NCBI GenBank assembly: GCA_963977405.1
Contig: CAXBOY010000002.1
Coordinates: 1-64,000 of the forward strand
Direction of reading: 5' to 3'
DNA from: UBA5078 sp963977405
GTDB lineage: Bacteria; Pseudomonadota; Gammaproteobacteria; Pseudomonadales; Pseudohongiellaceae
Length of the DNA stretch: 64,000 nt
Under the pieces are notes generated by a model. It did no database searches and was not told the DNA's origin. It saw only the letters and a program-made list of their open reading frames with translations. Made by a program: the position numbers and the translations under genes. The first letter of the stretch is position 1, and the number at the start of each line of letters is the position of its first letter. Shown here one piece after another: positions 8,568 to 17,939 of the stretch.

Positions 8568-9794
8568 ATGCTGCCAATACGCCTAGTAAAGTTTTTCACA
8601 ACACTCAGTATTAGCATGCTTAGCCCGCTACTCACGGCACAGCCGTTTGTGCCAACATCAGAAGACTTTGTAGTCGAAACCCTGTCCTCTTCGATAGTAA
8701 CACTATCACAAGAGTTGGCTCATAACCGAGCAAACGCTGACAGTAGCCGCGACGCAAACAGACTTAACCAAACTCAACTTGCCAGCTTAGAGCAACAAGC
8801 CCTTGCAGCCTATCGCATAGCAGCGAACACTCAAGAGCAGCGCGCCTATGGCCATACTCTTACAATACTTCAACGCTGGCCCGCCGATCAGGAAAAGACT
8901 GCGACCATTCACATTCTGTTAGCCGCGGTCTTGCAGCATGAACATCAATTCAGCGAGGCCTTATCTCATCTTGAAGCGGCACTCGTAGAAGCGCCTCTAA
9001 ATGCACAAGCGTGGTTAATGCAAGCCCAGATCAATTTGGTAATAGCCGACTACGACGCCGCACGCGAGAGCTGTAACACCTTAAGCAATTTGGTACAGCC
9101 CGCGGTGAGCATCAACTGCCTTGCACAAGTTGACGCACTCACTGGTAATGCTCGACGCAGCTTAGAGCTTGTGGAAAGTTTGCTAAACGAGAACCGCGAT
9201 CTGTCACGACAAGATTACGCAGAGCTATTCACTAGTGCCGCTGGATTTTCTCAACGACTCGGCCAAACCGAAGACGCCATCCGTTACTATTACGCAGCGT
9301 GGCAGGTGGCGCCAGATCATCCTTATGTTCTAGTTAATTTTGCACAGCTTCTACTCGAACAAGCGCGCTATGAGGATGTGATTACCTTGTTCTCCCCACA
9401 TGATGAGCAAGCATTATCTGACGAACAAAAAATTATTCTTGCTCGAGCACTTTCAATGAGTGAGAAAACTCAAGACATCGAACAGGCAGAATTGCTAAAA
9501 ATCAATCTCGCCAAAAGCTTTGAAGAAGCCTTTAAGCGCCAGGAGGCATTGCCAAACAAAGCCTACGCACAATTTACTCTTTATCTAAGCAAGGAACCGG
9601 CGAAAGCACTTTCTGCCGCTCGCGCCAATTGGGCCTTGCAAAAAGAGCCTTCAGATACTTTACTCCTCGCACTAGCAGCGCAGGCAAACGACGCTCAATC
9701 AGTGCTTTCCGTCCTCAAGCGCTGGGTAGATTCCCAGCGCACTGAGGATGTGCGTCTAGATCAGGTGTTTGCACGTAGCGAGGTTGTGCAATGA
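8568..9794 (+). CDS. Exported TPR-repeat protein
   Basis: A 408-residue protein with an N-terminal signal (to about LLTAQ, residue 24) and several tetratricopeptide repeats. They are visible as FSEALSHLEAALVEAPLNAQAWLMQA, DYDAARESCNTLS and TEDAIRYYYAAWQVAPDHPYVL. TPRs mediate protein-protein contact. The ATG at 8568 is chosen because AAGGAG lies upstream and the signal peptide starts there; an in-frame start at 8454 overlaps the DUF4331 gene. It overlaps the HupE/UreJ gene by four bases (ATGA), so both are translated together and probably act in one envelope complex (inference). Confidence 0.82.
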   Translation: MLPIRLVKFFTTLSISMLSPLLTAQPFVPTSEDFVVETLSSSIVTLSQELAHNRANADSSRDANRLNQTQLASLEQQALAAYRIAANTQEQRAYGHTLTILQRWPADQEKTATIHILLAAVLQHEHQFSEALSHLEAALVEAPLNAQAWLMQAQINLVIADYDAARESCNTLSNLVQPAVSINCLAQVDALTGNARRSLELVESLLNENRDLSRQDYAELFTSAAGFSQRLGQTEDAIRYYYAAWQVAPDHPYVLVNFAQLLLEQARYEDVITLFSPHDEQALSDEQKIILARALSMSEKTQDIEQAELLKINLAKSFEEAFKRQEALPNKAYAQFTLYLSKEPAKALSAARANWALQKEPSDTLLLALAAQANDAQSVLSVLKRWVDSQRTEDVRLDQVFARSEVVQ

Positions 9795-10912
9795 ATCTAC
9801 GCGCCTATCTTCTCGCGGCGTTAATAATGCCGATACAGTGTTTTGGACATAGCCTTAGTGACAGCTATCTTGAACTAAATTTTAACGGCCAGGATGTTAG
9901 CGGTCACTTGCAGATTGCCATACAAGATCTAGAGCTCGCTATTGGTCTAGACAGCAATGCCGATGCCCAAGTGAGTTGGCGAGAGTTGCAGTCTAAAGAA
10001 GAGAAGCTACACGCCTACGCCAAGTCCAACTTACTGCTCAAGCGTGCAGACATAGCTTGCACTTATAACTTTGGTACTACGATGCTTAATGATCTCAACG
10101 CGGGCATGTTTGCCTATCTTCCTATTACAGGACAATGTGCGAGTACTGGTGTTACTACGGTTCAGTACGACTTGCTTTTCAACATAGACGCCTCACATCG
10201 CGGTATCGCAACTGTATACGAGGGTGATCGCCTACACTCTTATTTGTTCTCGCCACAGCAGCGCAGCGTGACGCTTGCTCAACGCAGTGCTTCACTATTC
10301 AGTCACATGAAAAATTTCGTGGTAGAAGGGATCTGGCACATCTGGATAGGATTGGACCACATTCTCTTCCTTGTGGCTTTATTGTTGCCCATAGTGTTAG
10401 GCAGAAAAGAGACCCAATCCCTGAATCGCGACTACAGTGGCATGTTGACCGAAATCTTAAAAGTGGTCACCGCGTTTACTGCGGCCCACTCTATTACTTT
10501 AATTCTCGCGTCACTAAACATTGTGAGCCTGCCATCTAGGCTGGTGGAATCGCTAATAGCATTGTCAGTGGCAATCTCAGGGCTCAATATCATTGTCCCA
10601 CTTTTCCGCGGCCGACACTGGCAGATAGCGTTCGGTTTTGGCTTGATTCATGGGTTTGGCTTTGCGGGAGTTTTGAGCGACTTGTCACTACCAGCTGCCC
10701 AATACATCAGTGGTTTAATTAGTTTCAATATCGGTGTAGAGCTAGGCCAATTGCTAATAGTCTTAGTGCTAGTGCCCCTTCTCCTCGCGCTCGGTGCCCC
10801 AAAGTCAATTCGACTTGCCACGCGCGCGTTTGCTGGCGTTAGTATTACAGTCTTTGGCGCAATATGGGTGGCAGAACGATACTGGGGCCTAAGCATTACA
10901 GCCTTTGTGTAA
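9791..10912 (+). CDS. HupE/UreJ family membrane protein
   Basis: A 373-residue protein with a signal peptide, a periplasmic N-terminal domain of about 170 residues, and six or so C-terminal membrane helices. Membrane histidine motifs typical of HupE/UreJ are present: HIWIGLDHILFLVALLLP, AAHSITLILA and IHGFGFAGVLSDL. HupE/UreJ proteins are linked to nickel or metal uptake, but this extended form, found with DUF4331 proteins, has no proven substrate. It overlaps the TPR gene by four bases. No urease or hydrogenase genes are in the window, so nickel transport is doubtful. Confidence 0.85.
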   Translation: MNLRAYLLAALIMPIQCFGHSLSDSYLELNFNGQDVSGHLQIAIQDLELAIGLDSNADAQVSWRELQSKEEKLHAYAKSNLLLKRADIACTYNFGTTMLNDLNAGMFAYLPITGQCASTGVTTVQYDLLFNIDASHRGIATVYEGDRLHSYLFSPQQRSVTLAQRSASLFSHMKNFVVEGIWHIWIGLDHILFLVALLLPIVLGRKETQSLNRDYSGMLTEILKVVTAFTAAHSITLILASLNIVSLPSRLVESLIALSVAISGLNIIVPLFRGRHWQIAFGFGLIHGFGFAGVLSDLSLPAAQYISGLISFNIGVELGQLLIVLVLVPLLLALGAPKSIRLATRAFAGVSITVFGAIWVAERYWGLSITAFV

Positions 10913-10943
10913 ACCAGTGACGGCTAACTTGTATACAGCCTCG

Positions 10944-10991
10944 GTGACGTTTATTCTCAATGCTCATATTTGAGCTAACTGAATACGTCAC
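10944..10991 (+). promoter_or_regulatory. Nested inverted repeats before beta-lactamase-like gene
   Basis: Outer arms GTGACGT (10944-10950) and ACGTCAC (10985-10991) enclose an inner hairpin GCTCA/TGAGC (10962-10975). The right outer arm abuts GGAG, the ribosome site of the next gene. It could act as a leader structure masking that site, as a protein operator, or as a weak terminator of the upstream operon. There is no T-run. Confidence 0.35.
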
Positions 10992-11003
10992 GGAGACCCG
11001 CCG

Positions 11004-11912
11004 ATGAAGTTGCTGCAACGCTTAGGCGACATTGCCCGCTGGATCGCAATTCCCTCTTGTTTCTTACTTGCGAGCAGTGCGCTTGCGGCCCCTTGGCCAG
11101 AGCTGTCGGAGAAACTCTCGCCACTCGTTGAGAAAGCCGCTAACAATGGGGTGCGCTTGTCTATAGGCGTATTGGATCTCACTGCGCAAGGCAGTGACGC
11201 TAAGGAAGTCTTGCTGGGCTCAGCAAACTCCTACCCACCAGCCTCGACCGTGAAGATGCTCTTAGTATCCGCGCTTATGGAGCAAGTCGACGCAGGCACT
11301 CTCTCTCTGAGTGACATGGCGGTAGTCGAAGCCAAAGACATCGTAGGTGGTTACGGCGTCGTGCAAAACGAGCCAACTCCACAGGAAGTTCCTATCGCTC
11401 GTTTAGCCGAGTTGATGATCACTATAAGCGACAACACCGCAACCAATGTCTTAGTCGATGTGGTGGGCTATCCTGCCATGGCAGACCTAGCAACTCGACT
11501 AGAACTACCCGACCTGCAATTTGCTCGCAAGATGTTCGGTACGCCTAATCCGCCGGAAGTAGAAAACTACATTACAGCAGCCGACACCATCGTGTTATTG
11601 CAAGCGATCTACAAAGGAGATTTTCTTAGCGCTTCTTCGCGGCAGCAGATTCTCGATTGGATGAGCGCGCAAACGGTGAAAACGAAAATTGGTGCCGGCG
11701 TGCCCGCCGATATACCCATCGCACACAAAACAGGTGAAAACGGTCCGGTATCTCACGATGTGGGCTTCATCCTGCTACCCGGAAAAGAAGTGGCGATCGC
11801 GATCTTCTCAGAAACCAGTACAAGCAGCGACTTTGACACTGCGCAAGCGCAGCTCAACCCTATGGTCGCTGAAGTGGCACGGACGGTTGCGCTAAGCTTG
11901 CAAACCGAATAG
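11004..11912 (+). CDS. Class A beta-lactamase-related serine hydrolase
   Basis: A 302-residue periplasmic protein with a signal peptide (to about residue 28, SSALA). The three penicillin-interacting motifs are present in order: S81-T-V-K84, S142-D-N144 and K242-T-G244. The omega-loop glutamate is less clear: E185 and E187 lie in EVENYITAAD, and the strict ExxLN motif is absent, so deacylation ability is uncertain. It may be a true beta-lactamase or a related peptidase/esterase. GGAG lies 9 bases before the ATG. It is transcribed alone. Confidence 0.83.
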   Translation: MKLLQRLGDIARWIAIPSCFLLASSALAAPWPELSEKLSPLVEKAANNGVRLSIGVLDLTAQGSDAKEVLLGSANSYPPASTVKMLLVSALMEQVDAGTLSLSDMAVVEAKDIVGGYGVVQNEPTPQEVPIARLAELMITISDNTATNVLVDVVGYPAMADLATRLELPDLQFARKMFGTPNPPEVENYITAADTIVLLQAIYKGDFLSASSRQQILDWMSAQTVKTKIGAGVPADIPIAHKTGENGPVSHDVGFILLPGKEVAIAIFSETSTSSDFDTAQAQLNPMVAEVARTVALSLQTE

Positions 11913-11955
11913 TGCTAAAGGAGCTAGGGAACCTCCGAATAACTCTGAGTCAAAA

Positions 11956-13350
11956 TTAGTCGATATTCTCTGGGAACACGATATGAAAACGCGTGGGGTC
12001 TTTGCGCCGAATTTCTAAAGTGCCGCCAAGTTGATCGACTAGCGTTTGAATAAGCTGCAGACCTAGCGAGGTAGACTCTTCAATGCTGAAGTCTTGTGCA
12101 ATCCCTACGCCGGTATCCTCGATTGTAAGATTGATGTTGTTGAACTCTTCTTTTTTGATTTTTATATAGAGACGACCGAGACGGCCTTCCGGGAAGGCAT
12201 GCTTCAAAGTGTTGGTCACAATTTCGTTAATGATAAGTCCGAGTGGAATGCTTTTGTCGATAGGAAGGTGCACACTTGCAAGATCTAAATCCATTCCTAT
12301 TTGCCCAAGATCGATACCGTAGGACTGAATCAGGTTATCGACGAGGCCATTGATGACACTTGCGATTTCAACTTTAGAAAAGTCCTGTGACTCGTAGAGA
12401 ATTTGGTGAATCATCGCGATTGAACGCACGCGATTCTGGCTTTCCTGAAATGCACCGAGCGCTTTCTCACCGATTACTTTTTCTGACTGAATCCCAATCA
12501 AGCTATCGATAATCTGTAAATTATTCTTCACGCGATGATGAATTTCTGACAGTAATATTTCTTTTTCTTTAAGTGCCGCTTTGAGACTTTCCTCTTGCTG
12601 CTTACGCTCCGTGATATCAACCACCGAAGCGAGGATCATCGTACCCATATCTGTGTGCAAGGGATTCAAACCAATCTCAACGGGGAACTCTTTGCCATCT
12701 TTATGTAAGGCAAAAAGGTCACGCCCCTTTCCCATCGAGCGGGAGATAGGGTTGCGGTAATAACTACTGCGCACTTGGGGATGTAGCTTTCGAAAACGAT
12801 CTGGCACGAGGATATCGATGGACATATCCATGAGCTCTTCTCGACTATAGCCAAATAGGCTCTCGATCTGAGAGTTCACCATAGTAATGCGACCATTGGC
12901 ATCGGTCATCACCATGCCATTTGGCGCTGCCTCTACCGCTAGACGAATCATTTCTTGCGAGCGTTTGCGCTCCGTAATATCGACTATCGCGGCAAGGATC
13001 AATGTCTGCCCGTCGAGACTTATGGGATTCAGGCCAATTTCAACAGGGATTTCGCTGCCGTTCTTATGCATTCCATATAAGTCGCGCCCATGGCCCATCG
13101 CTCGCATCACTGGGTTCACGAAGTACTCATTGCGTAATACTGGGTGATGATGCGTGAAGCGCTCGGGTACGAGAATCTCGATTGGTTGATTAAGCAGTTC
13201 ATCCTCTGAATAGCCAAACAACGCCTCAACACTGGAATTAATAAGAATGATCCGGCCATTCGTATCGACCACCACCATTCCATTCGGTGAGGCCTCTACC
13301 GCCAGACGCATAAGATTCGCCTTGTTGTCGCCGGCCCCCTTACTAAACAT
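11956..13350 (-). CDS. Cytosolic PAS-PAS-HisKA_2 sensor histidine kinase
   Basis: A 464-residue kinase without membrane segments. Two closely similar PAS domains (about residues 14-130 and 135-250) each end in VDITERK. HisKA_2 dimerisation box follows with phosphoacceptor His at 271/272 (EIHHRVKNNLQ). The HATPase domain has an N box (NEIVTNTLKHAF), G1 (EDTGVGI) and G2 (GLQLIQTLVDQLGG). PAS sensing of a small ligand, redox state or light is plausible but the cofactor is unknown. It starts 29 bases after the response regulator gene, with GGAGG four bases from the ATG. The likely partner is that regulator's receiver domain. Confidence 0.9.
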   Translation of the reverse strand: MFSKGAGDNKANLMRLAVEASPNGMVVVDTNGRIILINSSVEALFGYSEDELLNQPIEILVPERFTHHHPVLRNEYFVNPVMRAMGHGRDLYGMHKNGSEIPVEIGLNPISLDGQTLILAAIVDITERKRSQEMIRLAVEAAPNGMVMTDANGRITMVNSQIESLFGYSREELMDMSIDILVPDRFRKLHPQVRSSYYRNPISRSMGKGRDLFALHKDGKEFPVEIGLNPLHTDMGTMILASVVDITERKQQEESLKAALKEKEILLSEIHHRVKNNLQIIDSLIGIQSEKVIGEKALGAFQESQNRVRSIAMIHQILYESQDFSKVEIASVINGLVDNLIQSYGIDLGQIGMDLDLASVHLPIDKSIPLGLIINEIVTNTLKHAFPEGRLGRLYIKIKKEEFNNINLTIEDTGVGIAQDFSIEESTSLGLQLIQTLVDQLGGTLEIRRKDPTRFHIVFPENID

Positions 13351-13379
13351 TTCGCCTCCAATATCAGTGCAGTCTAGGT

Positions 13380-15806
13380 CTAAGACGAACTAATCTTCTT
13401 CTTGTCTTCCATAACAAGTGAAACGATCTCGTCAGCAGGCACTGGTCTGCTATACAAATAGCCCTGCAGCTCCTGGCAGCCAATTGACTCCATATAATCT
13501 GCTTGCTCGATGGTTTCAATGCCCTCGGCAATGACAGCCATATCAAGCTGCTGACTAAGTGCCACGATCGCAGAGGCGATTGCGCAAGCACTCTCATCCT
13601 CGGGAATATCGCGCACGAAAGCTTGATCAATTTTAAGGCGATGGATTGGGAGACTTCGCAAGGAGCTCAGGCAAGAATAGCCAGTACCGAAATCATCGAT
13701 TGAGATAGTGACACCCAGTTTTTCTAGCTCATTAAGGGTACGAACACTCTCCTCATTGTCTTGCAAGCATGATTCTGTAATTTCCACTTCGATGACGTGC
13801 GGCGCTATCTTATGTCGTCGCATCGCTGCTGCCAAAATTCCAACAAATTGAATGTCCTGCAACTGACGCGGAGAGGCATTTATCGCCACACGGTCTATTT
13901 GCACGTCGTTTTTTCTCCACTCCTCACACTGCCTGCAAACCTCGTCGATTACCCAGTTCCCGATGCTAACTATCAAGTCACTTGTCTCGGCCACTGGAAT
14001 TATCTCGAAAGCAGACACCAATCCCATTTCAGGATGTTGCCAACGAATCAAGGCTTCGACCCCAACAATACGCTTACTAATGGAATCATATTGCGGCTGG
14101 TAATGCATGCGCAGCTGATTGTTCTGCAAGGCAAAGCGCAGCTCATGTTCACGTTGCAAATAGTGCTCTGTCTTGGTGGTCATTTCGGTCTTATAAAAGG
14201 CGTAGCGACTGCGGCCACTATTCTTTGCAGAGTACATAGCCGTGTCAGCCATCTTGATCAGATCGTCTTTGTTCTGGGAGTCCCGTGGATAAATACTGAT
14301 ACCAATACTTGCATTGGGCACGACTTCAGTATTGCCAAGTTTGAGAGGCTTTCTAAGTGTGTCGAGCAGTTTGTCTGCGATCACGACAAGATCTTCGCTT
14401 GTATCAAAGCACTCAATAATGACTATGAATTCGTCGCCCCCAATGCGACTAAGGGTATCGGCGGCACGAATCTCGGATCTTAATCGTTTGGCCACTGCCT
14501 TGAGCATGATATCCCCCACTTGATGCCCAAGCGTGTCATTTACTCGTTTGAAATGATCAAGATCTAGGAAAATAATCGCCATCTCTATCTTGTCGCGCTT
14601 CGCCTTCGCCATTGCCAGCTCAAGGCGGTCCATAAACAGATTGCGATTAGGCAGGTTGGTGAGCCCATCGTAGTAGGCTATGCGCGATAACTTATCTTGT
14701 GTATCGCGTATCTCGGTGATATCCGAGATGACCACCACATATTGACCTAGCGAGTGGACATTCTCGGGGACGATTCCAATATTGACCCATGCATACAAAA
14801 AATCATGGTTTGCACGATAGGTTTTGATTTCTCCTTGCCAAAAACCATTGCTTTCTAAGTCCGCCTTGATTTGCAGCGCCAATTGCGAGCCAATTACTTT
14901 CTCTGCTAGAAAGCCCAACTCAGAACCCACAGCGTATTCACTGCTATATCCCGTGATGCGAGAGAAAGCAGTGTTGGCACTAATTACATTCATTCTTAAA
15001 TCTAGAATTACAATACCGTCTGCGCTACAGCGGTACACTAGCGCCGCTTGCTTGAGATTCTCTTCCACCAGACGTCTCTCAGTAATGTCTTGCAACACCC
15101 CTACTACTTTAATTCCCGAGCCTATTTGATGGGACTTGCCAAACATAGCCAGCCAACGATGACCAATGTCAGGATCGAGAATCTCGAAATTTATCTCTAT
15201 CTCCAGATCTGGTGCATGTTTGATACTCTCGATGCGTTGAAATACCTTCGCACGATCTTCCGGCACTATCTGTTTTAACAGGGTCGGCCAATCCGACACA
15301 TCGGAAACTCGCCCACCGGAGGTATAGGACAATGCAACATCGCTATCTTCAGAGCCGGTCTCCCACGTTGAAAGATTCCCTGCCACCAAGGCAAGCTCCA
15401 AATGAACTTGACTGTCACGGATTCTGCCGTCGGCTTGACTCTTCTCTAACGCCATCTGAATGCCTGCATGCAATTCGCGCTCAGAGTAAGGTTTTAAAAG
15501 GTAGCCATAGGCATTAGATTGCTTTGCTCGCGCTAAGGTCGTTTCTTCGGAATAGGCAGTGAGGTAGATTACGGGGATATGATATTTTTCGTAGACGATA
15601 CGCGCGATCTCGACCCCATCGGTATGCCCTTGGATATGAATATCCATCAGGACGATGTCAGGGTGGTGTTCTTCTATTAACTTAAGAGCGCGATCTGCGT
15701 TCGATGCCATACCGATGACATTATAACCAAGCTTCGACAGACGCCGCTTTAAGTCAAGCGCTACGATATTCTCATCTTCAACAACAAGGACTTTAGCGTT
15801 TTCCAT
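13380..15806 (-). CDS. Response regulator with PAS-PAS-GGDEF-EAL (c-di-GMP turnover)
   Basis: An 808-residue cytosolic protein: receiver domain 1-125 (phospho-Asp55 in VLMDIHIQG), a PAS domain around 130-250, a second around 255-370, GGDEF domain 375-540, EAL domain 550-800. The GGDEF active site is intact (456-460) with an inhibitory I-site R447-A-A-D450. The EAL motif (584-586, EALIRW) and the downstream DDFGTGYS loop are also intact, so both c-di-GMP synthesis and breakdown are possible. It is first in a two-gene operon with the histidine kinase, which probably controls it by phosphorylation (inference). Confidence 0.92.
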   Translation of the reverse strand: MENAKVLVVEDENIVALDLKRRLSKLGYNVIGMASNADRALKLIEEHHPDIVLMDIHIQGHTDGVEIARIVYEKYHIPVIYLTAYSEETTLARAKQSNAYGYLLKPYSERELHAGIQMALEKSQADGRIRDSQVHLELALVAGNLSTWETGSEDSDVALSYTSGGRVSDVSDWPTLLKQIVPEDRAKVFQRIESIKHAPDLEIEINFEILDPDIGHRWLAMFGKSHQIGSGIKVVGVLQDITERRLVEENLKQAALVYRCSADGIVILDLRMNVISANTAFSRITGYSSEYAVGSELGFLAEKVIGSQLALQIKADLESNGFWQGEIKTYRANHDFLYAWVNIGIVPENVHSLGQYVVVISDITEIRDTQDKLSRIAYYDGLTNLPNRNLFMDRLELAMAKAKRDKIEMAIIFLDLDHFKRVNDTLGHQVGDIMLKAVAKRLRSEIRAADTLSRIGGDEFIVIIECFDTSEDLVVIADKLLDTLRKPLKLGNTEVVPNASIGISIYPRDSQNKDDLIKMADTAMYSAKNSGRSRYAFYKTEMTTKTEHYLQREHELRFALQNNQLRMHYQPQYDSISKRIVGVEALIRWQHPEMGLVSAFEIIPVAETSDLIVSIGNWVIDEVCRQCEEWRKNDVQIDRVAINASPRQLQDIQFVGILAAAMRRHKIAPHVIEVEITESCLQDNEESVRTLNELEKLGVTISIDDFGTGYSCLSSLRSLPIHRLKIDQAFVRDIPEDESACAIASAIVALSQQLDMAVIAEGIETIEQADYMESIGCQELQGYLYSRPVPADEIVSLVMEDKKKISSS

Positions 15807-16012
15807 ACCACACCTAGTTAAATACGAGAGAGATCTTTGCTTGGAATACTTTTTTATTCTCGCCCTTTATCTAGGCGTTTTCGCGTGTATTGCCGCTGCA
15901 ATTTCATCGTGACTTATTCTACTAGTTTCCAGACTACCCCCTACTCAGCTTAACGGCAATAGAATCCACAAAAAATATCTGGAAATTGACGGGATAAAAT
16001 GAGAGCGCGTTA

Positions 16013-16279
16013 TTAACTGGGAGTGCGACTAGAGCGACTCACTTCGGGCGCGTGATGCTCTTCAAAAAGATTAATCCAACGGTCCGTCTTGCGACCGAAC
16101 TTTAGCAACTGCTGGTAGTGGCTATCCTTTTCGGCAGGCGCGAGTATTAGGTCAAGAATAAACAAGATAATGCTTACCGGACTCATCACAAGATCTCTAA
16201 GTGCGTCTGCTGCAAGTTTTAGTTGAAATATCACGAGGCAGCGCAGGCTCTTCATTGCTGTCATTCTAGGTTCTTTCAC
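16013..16279 (-). CDS. Conserved small membrane-associated protein
   Basis: An 88-residue protein with one hydrophobic stretch (SPVSIILFILDLILAP, about residues 33-48) and a charged C-terminus. A GTG start at 16279 has AGAGGA seven bases upstream; ATG codons at 16264 and 16255 are alternatives with weaker sites. The segment ALRDLVMSPVSIILF looks like a short conserved protein I associate with gammaproteobacteria, but no function is known to me. It is transcribed alone with 125 bp on its downstream side relative to the phosphatidyltransferase gene. Confidence 0.6.
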   Translation of the reverse strand: MKEPRMTAMKSLRCLVIFQLKLAADALRDLVMSPVSIILFILDLILAPAEKDSHYQQLLKFGRKTDRWINLFEEHHAPEVSRSSRTPS

Positions 16280-16404
16280 GACGAGTCCTCTTCAAGCGAG
16301 CATGGGCCATGGACATGTCTTTGAAGGGCAAGGAGTACTGTTAGACTCGCTAGCTCTCGGGGACGTCTAGGCTAGTTAGGGTTCTGGTTTTAAGGGGCAG
16401 TGTC

Positions 16405-16941
16405 TCACCGCACTCGTAAGGGTGCAATAGCCCTATCGACTATCGAGGCGAGTGTGCTGATTAACAAGATAATCCCCAGCAGCATGATCGTCGAGCGCAG
16501 TGCCTCAGACCAATCGCTCATAAACTCTAGTTGGAGAAATCCAATTAAGACGAGCGGTACAAAGTAGAGAATCCCGTTCCAACGCCCCAACATACTCATG
16601 CGGAGTTTCTTCTGCCGCAGGAGCCAATAGGAATCGAGCACATATTGGGAAAATGCAAAAACGATCAGTATAGGCAACCAAGGATTTATTAGACCTGAGT
16701 AAGAGGACGCAAATAATGCGCTCGTCACTAGAATGAAGTCTGTTCCATGATCGAAAAGCATGCCATTGGCAGACGCAGTCTTCATATGCCGCGCCACCTT
16801 TCCATCGAAATAATCCGTCAGGATTGCCACCACTAGAAGCAGAAGCAAAAAGTAGGAAGGAAATGTCTCGGGCGCGGCGCAAGCCCACGCCACGGGAATG
16901 GCGAGGACTAGCCGAACGCTAGTGAGTAAGTGAGCGATCAA
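16405..16941 (-). CDS. CDP-alcohol phosphatidyltransferase family protein
   Basis: A 178-residue integral membrane enzyme. It carries the complete family signature D-x2-D-G-x2-A-R-x8-G-x3-D-x3-D as DYFDGKVAR then HMKTASAN then GMLFDHGTD, about residues 43-68, which binds the CDP-linked donor and metal. About five to six membrane helices are predicted. These enzymes join a CDP-activated lipid or alcohol to an alcohol acceptor in phospholipid synthesis; the acceptor here cannot be read from sequence. Its start overlaps the stop of the preceding membrane protein gene by four bases, making it the last gene of the fbiC operon. Confidence 0.88.
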   Translation of the reverse strand: MIAHLLTSVRLVLAIPVAWACAAPETFPSYFLLLLLVVAILTDYFDGKVARHMKTASANGMLFDHGTDFILVTSALFASSYSGLINPWLPILIVFAFSQYVLDSYWLLRQKKLRMSMLGRWNGILYFVPLVLIGFLQLEFMSDWSEALRSTIMLLGIILLISTLASIVDRAIAPLRVR

Positions 16942-17930
16942 GTACCGAACAACTCCCTTTGGGCACGGCGCCAGAACAACAGGCCAATGCTCGCATTGAA
17001 CAGAATAAAGAAATTATGTTGTACGAAACCGAATGCCGCCATCTGGCCCTCGTTCTCGGGAAACAATACAACCCAGAGCGTGATAGCCGCTGCACGCATT
17101 GGTGTGGGCACTGCCGCCGCAAAGAAAATTACTGGAAGTACACCAATCATGTTGAGGAAATTGGCCTCCACACCGAATAGGTTCAGCGCGGTGGTATACA
17201 CCACTACAGCGAGAATAATCGCAGGTGATCGCAATAAGAAGAACGCCCCATAATGCCAAGGCTTGGCGAGTTTAAATGCGTGCAAGATGCGTTTCTCGCG
17301 TAGCGAACTATTCGGTAATATCTTGCCCTGGAAATAGAGTATCCATAGCACGAGAAAGATAGCGGCGATGCCAGCGATATACGGAATAAGGCCGAACACA
17401 TCCGGTAGCAACTCTGTCGTGAATACGAAACCGATAGTGGCCCAGACGAGTAGATAGAAAATCTCACAGAACATGATGAACAACATTACCGAGCCGGTTT
17501 CCCAGCCAGGCACCTTGTCGCGCTTGTTCAGATAGTAGGCCATCGCGCCTTTGCCTATCTGCTCATTGAATATTGAAATAATATATGAGCTGCCGCGAAT
17601 AGGCATGATGTCGCGGTATTTGATTGGAGCGATAAACCAGTTCAGCGCTCTAGTAATCACAAGGGTATCGATGGCGAAATACGCAAGGGAGTAACCCATC
17701 ATCAACATCAACCACGGCACCCAACGGACACTGGAGAAGACCTGCGACATATATTCGACCAAGCCCATACCTTCGCGCATAGCGGCGCCATTGAGCCTGT
17801 AATACAAATACACGAAGCATAGAGCAGTTAGTAACAGGAATATGCCACGCTGCAAGGCGCTTGGCTTTTTACGCGGAGGACTGTCGGGAATAGGGTTAGT
17901 TTCGATCTCTTGATTCGGAGTATTAGTCAT
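16938..17930 (-). CDS. Polytopic membrane protein, LPG-synthase-TM-like
   Basis: A 330-residue protein with a proline-rich cytosolic N-terminus and about eight membrane helices. The layout, with SYIISIFNEQIGKGAMAYYLNKRDKVP between helices, recalls the flippase-like transmembrane domain of lysylphosphatidylglycerol synthases (UPF0104/AglD-type), though I cannot confirm the family. It lies nine bases after the SDR gene and overlaps the phosphatidyltransferase gene by four bases. A joint role in making or moving a lipid is a reasonable inference from that coupling. Confidence 0.65.
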   Translation of the reverse strand: MTNTPNQEIETNPIPDSPPRKKPSALQRGIFLLLTALCFVYLYYRLNGAAMREGMGLVEYMSQVFSSVRWVPWLMLMMGYSLAYFAIDTLVITRALNWFIAPIKYRDIMPIRGSSYIISIFNEQIGKGAMAYYLNKRDKVPGWETGSVMLFIMFCEIFYLLVWATIGFVFTTELLPDVFGLIPYIAGIAAIFLVLWILYFQGKILPNSSLREKRILHAFKLAKPWHYGAFFLLRSPAIILAVVVYTTALNLFGVEANFLNMIGVLPVIFFAAAVPTPMRAAAITLWVVLFPENEGQMAAFGFVQHNFFILFNASIGLLFWRRAQRELFGT

Positions 17931-17939
17931 CTTCAGCTT

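Noticed and set aside
13797..14483. 228-residue plus-strand frame inside the GGDEF-EAL gene
   Set aside because: Lies wholly antisense to a clear multidomain gene; composition is that of a shadow frame.
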